From: Macrostomum hystrix
Lineage: Eukaryota; Platyhelminthes; Macrostomidae
Assembly: GCA_950097015.1 (NCBI GenBank)
Contig: CATNEN010000015.1
Location: 1,471,501-1,535,500, forward strand
Length of the DNA stretch: 64,000 bases
Direction of reading: 5' to 3'
In this document: positions 46,001 to 49,816 of the stretch, piece by piece
Position numbering within the stretch: position 1 is the stretch's first letter
Layout of the letters: each line of letters opens with the position of its first letter
The notes under the pieces: generated by a model
Told to the model about the DNA's origin: nothing
Databases searched by the model: none
Seen by the model: the letters and a program-made list of their open reading frames with translations, nothing else
Translations under genes and position numbers: made by a program

Positions 46001-47145
46001 AGGGAGATGAGGGGCAGAGAGGGAGATGAGGGGCAGAGAGGGAGATGAGGGGCAGAGAGGGAGATGAGGGGCAGAGAGGGAGATAAGGGGCAGAGAGGGA
46101 GATGAGGGGCAGAGAGGGAGATGAGGGGCAGAGAGGGAGATGAGGGGCAGAGAGGGAGATGAGGGGCAGAGAGGGAGATGAGGGGCAGAGAGGGAGATGA
46201 GGGGCAGAGAGGGAGATGAGGGGCAGAGAGGGAGATGAGGGGCAGAGAGGGAGATGAGGGGAAAGAGGGAGATGGGGGCTAGAGAGGGAGATGAGGGGCA
46301 GAGAGGGAGATGAGGGGCTAGAGAGGGAGATGAGGGGCAGAGAGGGAGATGAGGGGCAGAGAGGGAGATGAGGGGCAGAGAGGGAGATGAGGGGCAGAGA
46401 GGGAGATGAGGGGCAGAGAGGGAGATGAGGGGCAGAGAGGGAGATGAGGGGCTAGAGAGGGAGATGAGGGGCAGAGAGGGAGATGAGGGGCAGAGAGGGA
46501 GATGAGGGGCAGAGAGGGAGATGAGGGGCAGAGAGGGAGATGAGGGGCTAGAGAGGGAGATGAGGGGCAGAGAGGGAGATGAGGGGCAGAGAGGGAGATG
46601 AGGGGCAGAGAGGGAGATGAGGGGCAGAGAGGGAGATGAGGGGCAGAGAGGGAGATGAGGGGAAAGAGGGAGATGGGGGCTAGAGAGGGAGATGAGGGGC
46701 TAGAGAGGGAGATGAGGGGCAGAGAGGGAGATGAGGGGCAGAGAGGGAGATGAGGGGCAGAGAGGGAGATGAGGGGCAGAGAGGGAGATGAGGGGCTAGA
46801 GAGGGAGATGAGGGGCAGAGAGGGAGATGAGGGGCAGAGAGGGAGATGAGGGGCAGAGAGGGAGATGAGGGGCAGAGAGGGAGATGAGGGGCAGAGAGGG
46901 AGATGAGGGGAAAGAGGGAGATGGGGGCTAGAGAGGGAGATGAGGGGCTAGAGAGGGAGATGAGGGGCAGAGAGGGAGATGAGGGGCAGAGAGGGAGATG
47001 AGGGGCAGAGAGGGAGATGAGGGGCAGAGAGGGAGGAAAGGCATATAGGCAAAAGAAATCAATGAAAAGCCTGCATCACTCACATTCTACAGGAGTTCCT
47101 TCGCCGTCTCCTGACTGCCGATCCATGCTGGTGACGGCAGGTCAT
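13282..47145 (-). CDS. DEG/ENaC (amiloride-sensitive sodium channel family) subunit, 12 exons, 768 aa
   Basis: Exons on the minus strand: 47145-47084, 39024-38719, 37321-37157, 35685-35537, 35357-35173, 26743-26644, 22938-22876, 22801-21988, 16532-16444, 15119-15003, 14586-14562, 13513-13282. All 11 junctions are GT-AG and phase-compatible. Family marks: HG at residues 7-8, TM1 at about 22-45, [12 protein letters not shown] at 108-119, GRCYT at 200-204, [12 protein letters not shown] with VIIH at 239-258, Cys-rich CVDKC...CKC at 303-318, MPYC at 324-327, [12 protein letters not shown] at 351-362, TM2 at about 647-669. Such subunits assemble as trimers in the plasma membrane and pass Na+ in response to peptides, acid or force; the ligand here is unknown. 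Oddities: about 75 Ala/Ser-rich residues between TM1 and FPAVT, about 285 residues between CSC..Y and TM2 (60-70 is usual), and SIS instead of GxS in TM2. The first exon, the microexon and the last exon are least certain. Confidence 0.88.
13601..13860 (+). mobile_element. SINE family 1, plus orientation (antisense in channel intron)
   Basis: tRNA-Ser/Leu-like head GTGGCCGAGCGGTTACCGCG, then TCTGCC, CTCGCACC and a B-box-like TTGATTCCG. The body has GCCGCGGAGAGAAGGCTTGG, the stem-loop CTGCCTGACGATGAGAAAGT plus CAGGGCAG, and the tail words CTCAGGAGTCAG and CCTCCTCGCTGGCTGC. Confidence 0.8.
13861..14561 (-). other. Channel intron, unique part
   Basis: AT-rich intron sequence between the microexon and the last exon. 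Nothing else recognised. Confidence 0.5.
14562..14586 (-). CDS. DEG/ENaC 25-nt microexon (candidate)
   Basis: On the minus strand CCCATTTTTTAAG|TGAAAG ... ACTCACAG|GTAAGT has a T-run before the acceptor and a perfect donor. Its 25 nt take phase 1 from the TM2 exon to phase 2 for the last exon and read VKAVRPTHR across the joins. Size and phase are exactly what is needed to reach the well-coded frame of the last exon, but short exons are easy to imagine. Confidence 0.45.
14702..14907. repeat. 17-bp minisatellite (GAGTGACTGAARYTNAG)
   Basis: About 12 copies of GAGTGACTGAAGCTGAG and variants, in the channel intron just 3' of the TM2 exon. Confidence 0.93.
15003..15119 (-). CDS. DEG/ENaC exon with TM2
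   Basis: The acceptor is CTGCACCCGCAG|AC and the donor CCCAAAG|GTGAGG; phase 1 in and out. It encodes [20 protein letters not shown] plus [18 protein letters not shown]: a hydrophobic TM2 followed by a basic stop-transfer stretch. Aligned to the family GASLLTLLE region, SIS replaces GxS and no acidic residue follows. An upstream acceptor (TGCAAG|ACC) exists but would break phase. Confidence 0.75.
15222..16408. repeat. 25-bp minisatellite whose sense strand repeats a 3' splice-site-like sequence
   Basis: About 48 copies of a 24-25-bp unit, plus strand CTGTAGGAGGGTGAGAAGGG with TGAT or GAT. On the gene's sense (minus) strand each copy reads TTCTCACCCTCCTACAG, a polypyrimidine tract plus CAG. 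It fills most of the intron between the pre-TM2 and TM2 exons and ends about 100 nt before the acceptor I assign. The frames on both sides stay open through it because the unit lacks stops. Confidence 0.97.
16444..16532 (-). CDS. DEG/ENaC exon before TM2
   Basis: The acceptor is CTCTCTGTTCGCAG|C and the donor GCGCCAG|GTAAAC; phase 2 in, 1 out. It encodes [18 protein letters not shown] and [12 protein letters not shown]. An alternating beta-like NFVALTVKL segment shortly before TM2 is typical of the family. Confidence 0.8.
16533..17038 (-). other. Channel intron, unique part
   Basis: AT-rich intron DNA; nothing recognised. Confidence 0.5.
17039..17307. repeat. (TCTG)n simple repeat
   Basis: About 67 tetranucleotide units (CTGT/CTGC), with one CCTGGGTG interruption near 17090. 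Confidence 0.98.
17308..17782 (-). other. Channel intron, unique part with CTG tract
   Basis: Contains a CTG/TTG tract at 17386-17420. Nothing else recognised. Confidence 0.5.
17783..18237. repeat. 45-bp minisatellite, nearly identical copies
   Basis: Ten copies of a 45-bp unit beginning ATTGTTTCACCTGTTTGGAG, then AGAGGCTAAACCTGTTGGAC and AGGTG. Only three point variants appear across the array. Each unit has an inverted pair CACCTGT / ACAGGTG. The period is a multiple of 3, so a 15-residue peptide repeat ([15 protein letters not shown]) stays open on plus. Confidence 0.98.
18238..18654 (-). other. Channel intron, unique part with a short inverted repeat
   Basis: TGTCTATGGCC at about 18268 and GGCCATAGACA at about 18321 form an 11-bp inverted pair. 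Similar CTATGGGCCATAGAC words sit in the ends of the transposon at 62140, so this may be a transposon scrap. Confidence 0.3.
18655..19090. repeat. 17-bp minisatellite (GAAGGGATGGGAGAAAT)
   Basis: About 25 copies of a 17-bp purine-rich unit. The sense strand of the channel gene is therefore pyrimidine-rich (ATTTCTCCCATCCCTTC). Confidence 0.96.
19091..20210 (-). other. Channel intron, unique AT-rich part
   Basis: AT-rich sequence; no exon or repeat recognised. Confidence 0.5.
20219..20694. mobile_element. Foldback/MITE-like element with about 120-bp inverted ends
   Basis: The left end CAAGGACCACTAGAAGAAGA ... GATAGGAACTCTTCAC is matched in inverse by the right end GAAGAGTTCCTATCTTGC ... TCTTCTAGAGGTTCTTG, imperfectly. 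The flanks GTTCAAAA (20211-20218) and GTTCAAAG (20695-20702) look like an 8-bp target duplication, the size made by hAT transposases. There is no coding sequence inside, so it would be non-autonomous. Confidence 0.6.
20703..21987 (-). other. Channel intron, GC-richer islands with TAATTA motifs
   Basis: Mixed sequence, less AT-rich than before. TTAATTA at 20944-20950 and 21830-21836 and AATTAAT at 21004-21010 are homeodomain-type cores. No exon with matching phase and splice sites was found. Confidence 0.35.
21988..22801 (-). CDS. DEG/ENaC large exon: CxC motif and long extra segment
   Basis: The acceptor is AACCACCCCAG|GC and the donor CCAAA|GTGAGT; phase 1 in, 2 out; about 271 residues. It starts [18 protein letters not shown], the conserved Cys-rich strand of the extracellular domain. 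The rest, about 250 residues, is largely amphipathic and probably helical (for example [20 protein letters not shown]), with a part resembling the family's pre-TM2 strand ([19 protein letters not shown]) but still about 110 residues short of TM2. The uninterrupted frame shows that the extra segment is real and not a splicing error. Confidence 0.93.
22876..22938 (-). CDS. DEG/ENaC small exon MPYC..ARC
   Basis: The acceptor is CTCAAATCGCAG|AC and the donor CCGG|GTGAGT; phase 1 in and out. It encodes [20 protein letters not shown], matching the family's Pro-Tyr-Cys-Thr/Ser element just before the CxC strand. The intron to the next exon is only 74 nt. Confidence 0.88.
23037..23205. repeat. (AACC)n simple repeat
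   Basis: About 17 pure units, followed by interrupted copies with CTGATC and CTGGTC. Confidence 0.97.
23206..23945 (-). other. Channel intron, unique part
   Basis: Partly GC-rich (23640-23930). No exon with suitable splice sites was found; a TTAAATTAATGA word lies near 23773. Confidence 0.45.
23946..25075. repeat. 18-bp minisatellite (GACTAGAGGATGAGATGA)
   Basis: About 63 units of GACTAGAGGATGAGATGA mixed with AATAGAGGATGAAATAGA and ATGACACTAGAGGATAAG variants. Multi-unit blocks (for example the one with GATGATGACACTAGAGG at 24081, 24225, 24682 and 24881) recur as a higher-order repeat. It is open on both strands (RLEDEM on plus). Sense strand of the gene: TCTCATCCTCTAG, another pyrimidine-plus-TAG word. 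Confidence 0.97.
25076..25671 (-). other. Channel intron, unique part
   Basis: Mixed, partly GC-rich; nothing recognised. Confidence 0.45.
25672..26110. repeat. 23-24-bp minisatellite (GAGGAGAGAGATTAGAGACA)
   Basis: About 19 units alternating between GAGACATTCT and GAGACAGGT or GAGTCAGGT endings. On the gene's sense strand the first type reads TCTCTCTCCTCAG|AAT, a strong-looking 3' splice site. Confidence 0.96.
26111..26643 (-). other. Channel intron, unique part
   Basis: GC-richer sequence next to the Cys-rich exon. No further exon recognised. Confidence 0.45.
26644..26743 (-). CDS. DEG/ENaC exon, Cys-rich extracellular segment
   Basis: The acceptor is CGGCCCTCGCAG|GTG and the donor ATCACTG|GTGAGC; phase 0 in, 1 out. 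It encodes [20 protein letters not shown] and [13 protein letters not shown]. The C-x3-C ... C-x-C pattern is the disulphide-rich core of the family. Confidence 0.9.
26825..30215. repeat. 3.4-kb array of a 16-bp unit (GGGAGAACAGTAGAGT)
   Basis: About 210 copies of two main 16-mers, GGGAGAACAGTAGAGT and GGGAGAATGAGAGTGT. A distinctive block with GAGAAACGAGAGAGTGGGAG and GAGAGAGTATGAGAATG recurs at about 26954, 27820 and 29517 with matching flanks, so units of 0.9-1.7 kb have been duplicated inside the array. Confidence 0.98.
30216..30577 (-). other. Channel intron, unique part
   Basis: Nothing recognised. Confidence 0.5.
30578..31034. repeat. (GTAA)n simple repeat with GTGA and GTAATTAA interruptions
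   Basis: About 114 tetranucleotides. The plus strand is a continuous GTAAGTAAGT, the 5' splice-site consensus, but the surrounding gene is transcribed from the other strand. Confidence 0.98.
31035..31779 (-). other. Channel intron, unique part
   Basis: Includes a GCTTAATTAAAGC palindrome near 31346. No exon recognised. Confidence 0.45.
31780..32320. repeat. 13-bp minisatellite (CTACTCAATCTAC)
   Basis: About 41 units of CCTACTCAATCTA and variants CTTCTCAA. Confidence 0.97.
32321..32935 (-). other. Channel intron, unique part
   Basis: Two opposed open frames of about 70-107 codons overlap here, but neither has splice sites or a recognisable motif. Confidence 0.4.
32936..33826. repeat. 32-bp minisatellite (CTCATCCCAGTTCCCATTTC)
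   Basis: About 28 units of 32 bp: ACTCATCCCAGTTCCCATTT plus CTCACACTCTCA. Variants CCTGTT and TTCTCATT are shared between the two halves (near 33000 and 33400), suggesting block duplication. Confidence 0.97.
33950..34372. repeat. 16-17-bp minisatellite (TACTCAATCTCCATCC)
   Basis: About 25 units. It shares the word TACTCAATCT with the 13-bp array at 31780, 2 kb away, so the two may have a common seed. Confidence 0.95.
34373..35172 (-). other. Channel intron, unique part
   Basis: Mixed to AT-rich; nothing recognised. Confidence 0.45.
35173..35357 (-). CDS. DEG/ENaC exon with GFxVxIH motif
   Basis: The acceptor is AAAATTTGCAG|AC and the donor CTCAAAG|GTGAGA; phase 1 in, 0 out. It encodes [20 protein letters not shown] and [16 protein letters not shown], then a beta-rich stretch to VHVTASSK. 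L-x-L...DY...GF-x-V-x-IH is a hallmark of the family's palm domain. Confidence 0.93.
35400..35525. repeat. TCTG / TCTAGATGCC repeat
   Basis: Interrupted TCTG units with a 17-21-bp TGTCTGTTCTAGATGCC period. It takes up most of the 179-nt intron between two channel exons. Confidence 0.9.
35537..35685 (-). CDS. DEG/ENaC exon with GxCYT motif
   Basis: The acceptor is TCTATTCTCTCCAG|T and the donor GCTCAG|GTGAGG; phase 2 in, 1 out. It encodes [20 protein letters not shown] and [10 protein letters not shown], then a Ser/Ala/Arg-rich linker. C-x-F...C...F....G-x-CYT is the expected finger/knuckle-region pattern. Confidence 0.92.
35723..36368 (-). mobile_element. SINE family 1 with internally amplified 53-bp segment
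   Basis: Head at the right (GTGGCAGACCGTTTAACGCG on minus); tail at the left ends in GCAATTATAAT. About eight tandem copies of a 53-bp part of the SINE body replace the single copy found in other family members. The tail lies about 37 nt from the acceptor of the GxCYT exon, in the same orientation as the gene. Confidence 0.85.
35805..36235. repeat. 53-bp tandem repeat derived from the SINE body
   Basis: Eight copies of a 53-bp unit with CTGCCCTGACTTTCTCATCG, TCAGGCAGTG, TAACACTCGC and ACTGTGCGCA. Copies differ by TGTAAC/TGTAGC/TGCAGC. Each holds a stem-loop CTGCC(C)TGAC / GTCAGGCAG. Confidence 0.97.
36375..36495 (-). mobile_element. SINE family 1, 3' part only
   Basis: On minus: GTGTGCTCAGGAGTCAGCGG, CCTCCTCGCTGGCTGCGG, then GATGATGTGCCTGCAATTAA. 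It is truncated at its 5' end and directly abuts the head of the neighbouring copy. Confidence 0.75.
36496..37156 (-). other. Channel intron, unique part
   Basis: GC-rich in 36700-37100; no exon recognised on either strand. Confidence 0.45.
37157..37321 (-). CDS. DEG/ENaC exon after FPAVT
   Basis: The acceptor is CCGATTCCACAG|G and the donor CAAAGG|GTGAGT; phase 2 in and out, 55 codons. It encodes [20 protein letters not shown] and [17 protein letters not shown], ending ADMLK. Phase fits both neighbours. Confidence 0.88.
37385..37680 (-). mobile_element. SINE family 1, minus copy of a head-to-head pair
   Basis: The head ends exactly at 37680 next to the plus copy. On the minus strand the order is head, GAGCTCGATTC-type B-box complement, AGAGAAGGCTTGGCGGCTTG, AATTTACGCTCGTTAGCGCC, CAGGAGTCAGCGAAATGGGC and CCTCCTCGCTGGCTGC tail. 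Confidence 0.85.
37681..38055 (+). mobile_element. SINE family 1, full-length plus copy
   Basis: Head GGTGGCAGAGCGATTAACGC, CTCGCACCACGGTCCCTAAG and B-box TTCGATTCA. Body GCCGCGGAGAGAAGCCCTGG, AATTTACGCTCGTTAGCGCA, the CTGCCTGACGATGAGAAAGT stem-loop, then GATGTGCCATTGCCCGCAGC and an (ATT)n tail. About 375 bp; the best reference copy here. Confidence 0.88.
38056..38718 (-). other. Channel intron with SINE scrap and CTG tract
   Basis: AGACCACCCTGCCACTCACC at 38052-38072 is a head fragment in minus orientation. A (CTG)n tract lies at 38371-38397. The rest is unique, partly GC-rich. Confidence 0.5.
38719..39024 (-). CDS. DEG/ENaC exon with TM1 and FPAVT motif
   Basis: The acceptor is CTTATCCGCCAACAG|A and the donor CGGCAAA|GTAAGA; phase 2 in and out, 102 codons. 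TM1 is [20 protein letters not shown], then about 65 residues rich in Ala and Ser, then [17 protein letters not shown]. FPAVTxCNxNPxK is the signature sequence after TM1 in this family. The Ala/Ser stretch is encoded by a GCN/AGC repeat-like tract. Confidence 0.95.
39062..39230. repeat. 16-bp minisatellite (GAGGATGAGGTGGAGT)
   Basis: About ten degenerate copies just upstream (in gene sense) of the acceptor of the TM1 exon. Sense strand: CTCCACCTCATCCTCACTCC, pyrimidine-rich. Confidence 0.93.
39231..41060 (-). other. First channel intron, unique part
   Basis: Mixed sequence. Several short open frames on both strands show no splice context or known motif. Confidence 0.45.
41062..43765. repeat. 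2.7-kb array of a 24-bp unit (TACCATACCAATCYGTGAYA)
   Basis: About 112 copies of TACCATACCAATCTGTGACA plus CAAG, with C/T, TAC/GAAC and GGCACAAGAAC variants arranged in recurring multi-unit blocks (for example about 240-264 bp between GGCACAAGAACTATACC words at 42288, 42528 and 42792). As 24 is a multiple of 3, frames of 890 codons on plus and 740 and 446 codons on minus remain open. They are frame artefacts of a stop-free unit. Confidence 0.98.
43766..44419 (-). other. First channel intron, unique part
   Basis: Nothing recognised. Confidence 0.45.
44420..44880 (+). pseudogene. Possible decayed retroelement-like coding remnant
   Basis: Plus-strand pieces such as [30 protein letters not shown] and [20 protein letters not shown], then [17 protein letters not shown], read like protein but are broken by stops and frame changes. 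No domain is recognised. A dead gag-like or transposon gene is one explanation; chance is another. Confidence 0.22.
44905..47035. repeat. 2.1-kb array of a 19-bp unit (GAGAGGGAGATGAGGGGCA)
   Basis: About 112 copies. Marker variants (GGGGAAAGAGGGAGATGGGG followed by GCTAGAGAG) at about 45231, 45710, 46260, 46662 and 46907 delimit higher-order blocks of roughly 250-550 bp, whose internal order of CAGAG and CTAGAG units is largely conserved. It ends about 50 nt from the donor of the first channel exon. Confidence 0.98.
47084..47145 (-). CDS. DEG/ENaC first coding exon (candidate)
   Basis: The start ATG at 47145 has A at -3 (AGCACAATGA). It reads [20 protein letters not shown], and the donor AGAAT|GTGAGT gives phase 2, which fits the TM1 exon. 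The HG dipeptide sits about 20 residues before the first Trp of TM1, as in family members, where it is the gating HG motif. An overlapping frame starting at ATGGATCGG (47118) would leave phase 1 and lacks HG. The very short N-terminus is unusual. Confidence 0.55.
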
Positions 47146-47178
47146 TGTGCTGAGTAACTGGTAAACTGTTTGCCCTGG

Positions 47179-47193
47179 TCAGTTGGCGACCAT
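47179..47193 (-). other. Four-codon upstream ORF (MVAN)
   Basis: ATGGTCGCCAACTGA lies between the predicted transcription start and the channel start codon. It could dampen translation of the main frame if the transcript starts at the TATA box. Confidence 0.35.
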
Positions 47194-47311
47194 TTCCAGG
47201 GTGGCCGACGGAACCTCGCAGTCTGTCGCAGCAACAACAAAACCGAACTGGGCCTCGCCGATTCCAGAAGCTGCTAATTTTCGGCGCTTCTTTCAGTCAG
47301 ACTTTGTAGCC

Positions 47312-47319
47312 CTTTTATA
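47312..47319 (-). promoter_or_regulatory. TATA box for the channel gene (candidate)
   Basis: TATAAAAG on the minus strand (GAATATAAAAGGGCTAC), 167-174 bp upstream of the predicted start codon. Transcription would begin near 47285-47290, giving a 5' UTR of about 140 nt with one four-codon uORF. Confidence 0.5.
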
Positions 47320-48694
47320 TTCTTCTTTCCTTCTGGTCTACTTTCTGCTTCCAAAACCTCTCTTCCCCTCTCTCTCTCTCTTTGAGCAGCCAACCGCAGC
47401 GGGGATCCGCCAGTGTCAGAGCCGGGGCTCGCAGTCAGGACTCTCTTCTGGCCCTAGAAGGACGCGTCTGTCTCGCTTGCCCCGTGTGCGTGAGCTGTTT
47501 GCGGCGTGGATGATGTGGCGCTACCAAGGCCGGCTCCTATTGGCTGTCCCGTCTGGACTAATCAAACTGCTCCCATTGACTTTTTCAATACTAAACACTA
47601 TTATTTTTATTGATGCGCTTTGTTGAAGGAAATCAAGCGAAGCAGTTGAGTGAGCACTTCTTAGAGAACATGTACATGTACATGTACGTCACTGCCATTG
47701 TTGCGATGGCGGCTTCAACAGCAATGAGCTTGGACTAAGTTATTCTTACAAGAAGTCAACATTATCAGATTGCAGCTATTTTGACAGTCTATTTTTAGCT
47801 AGTTCGCTCTCAGTCGTGAAGTAGTTTTGGTCAATGGACACTTGGCCGCCTTGCCTGCTGGTTCACACTTGCAGTTCTGTTACTATACTGCATGAAAGTT
47901 GCTGGAGAGCTGTAACCGGCAGACACATTTTCACGGATTCAGAGTCAGGGGGAGCTTCACAAAGGAAAATTTAGGCACTCATGGAAGACTTCACACAAGA
48001 GGTTGAGTAGGCGGATGGAAGTGCTCATTCTAGTGGGATGCCACAAACAATGAGCCCAACTGACTCTTAACTCACTCCAAGCAGCCGCAGCTTCATCAAT
48101 TCCCGTTGTCTGCAGGCGGGCTGTGGCTGGTTCACTCCCACACAGACACCCTTAGCGATTGTTTCGCGGCTTCATTAACTGCTAGCCTGGCCAGCCTGTG
48201 AGCCGCTCCAGACACTTTGAGTAGGAGTTGCCCCCCTTCTGCTGTTGTGGCGTGCAACACCCACCTCAGCCACCAGCTGAGTCAAGTGAGGCTCCAGAGA
48301 GATGGCGCAGATCCAATTTGAGTCAGGCCTCCGCTACTTCCGTCATCGACTTGGTCGAGCCGCTGTCAGAGTGCACACAACTATGCAGCCTGATCTCAGG
48401 GTTTCACCATTTGGAACTGAAGAAGTGCGTGCCGCATCACTTGTGTACTTCACAATGTCCCCTCTTGTATTTGTTTCGCTCTGTTTAAACAGAAAGAAAC
48501 TCAATGAAAACTGCATTAAGAGAACTGGTAAGATTGGTCACGAAGACCTCAGGGTTGAGATACAAATTGCGAATTTGAAAGCGCTTTCGGTAAATTAGGA
48601 AACAATGAATATTATGAGAGGATGGAAGCGAAAGATAGGAGTAGAGATTAGGAACGATAATAGGGCAAAGGGAGAGGCTTGAGAGAAGAGTGGA
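47320..48694. other. Upstream flank of the channel gene
   Basis: Mixed GC. Plus-strand frames of 86-147 codons overlap the promoter region but show no motif or splice pairing. A short (ATGTAC)n run lies at 47669-47686. Confidence 0.45.
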
Positions 48695-49075
48695 AAATAA
48701 GTGAGCGAAGGGGAGAGAAGGGGAGAGAAGGGGAGAGAAGGGGAGAGAAGGGGAGAGAAGGGGAGAGAAGGGGAGAGAAGGGGAGAGAAGGGGAGAGAAG
48801 GGGAGAGAAGGGGAGAGAAGGAGAGAGAAGGGGAGAGAAGGGGAGAGAAGGGGAGAGAAGGGGGAGATAGGGGGAGAGAAGGGGAGAGAAGGGGAGAGAA
48901 GGGGAGAGAAGGGGAGAGAAGGGGAGAGAAGGGGAGAGAAGGGGAGAGAAGGGGAGAGAAGGGGAGAGAAGGGGAGAGAAGGGGAGAGAAGGGGAGAGAA
49001 GGGGAGAGAAGGGAAGAGATGGGGAGATAGGGGGAGAGAAGGGGAGAGAAGGCGAGGGAAGGGGAGAGAAGGGGA
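48695..49075. repeat. 10-bp repeat (GGGGAGAGAA)
   Basis: About 38 copies of a purine-only unit, nearly perfect; could form triplex DNA. Confidence 0.98.
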
Positions 49076-49816
49076 GTTAGTAAAGAGTAAATTAGAGTAC
49101 AGGAAAGAGAAGAGAAGGAGAAAGAAGCAGGGGCATTTAAGTTGACACCACCGTGACACATGCCTTGTTATGTTGCTGCATTCGACAAGAATGGTTATAG
49201 AAAACTGTATCCTGTACGTATTTCGATTCAATTACAGAAATTATAGAAAGTCAATTTTTCTTTACTTCAATCGTATCGACGAACAGCTTGTTAGACCTAC
49301 TCGTAGAGTCCGAAAATATTCTGGCCCGTATAATTATTTCCAAGCGTCGAGCTGCCAAATCGTTGAAGTGCGGGCCGGACATACTCTATACTGATGCAAT
49401 TAATAATTAATGCAGCTTTTAATTACGACGCCCCGGCATCATTGTTGCTAAGTGGAGTGCCCCTGGGAAGTAGATGGAGCGAGGCGTTGGGGGGAGGACA
49501 ATTTATACCGCCGGTCCACGAGCATCCGTCGCTTGGGTCCTTAGCAAACACGGCAGAGCTGGGGGGCACCGGTCTAATCAACGGCTTTCCTTTGTCCGAC
49601 TGTCTCCAGTCCGTTTGTGCCCCGCTTTCATGTGCCGGCGATAATTAAGTGCAACCAGGCCCGCAGTTCTCTACTACTTTGAGAGTGAGTTCAATATTTG
49701 CTGAGCTTGCTTACTCAGATGACTGCGGATTAGTAACTGAGAACTTTCGATGAGCGAAAAGTGAACTGGTCGAATAGAGATCTGTGGCTTTGGTGGTGAG
49801 TTAAGGACGCTGAGCT
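49076..49816. other. Intergenic, GC-rich island at 49420-49650
   Basis: AATTAATAATTAATGC at about 49398 is followed by a GC-rich stretch with a TATAAATT word on minus near 49503. No gene recognised. Confidence 0.4.

Noticed and set aside
47183-47626. 147-codon plus frame
   Set aside because: It overlaps the proposed promoter of the minus-strand channel gene and has no motif. Codon pattern looks random.
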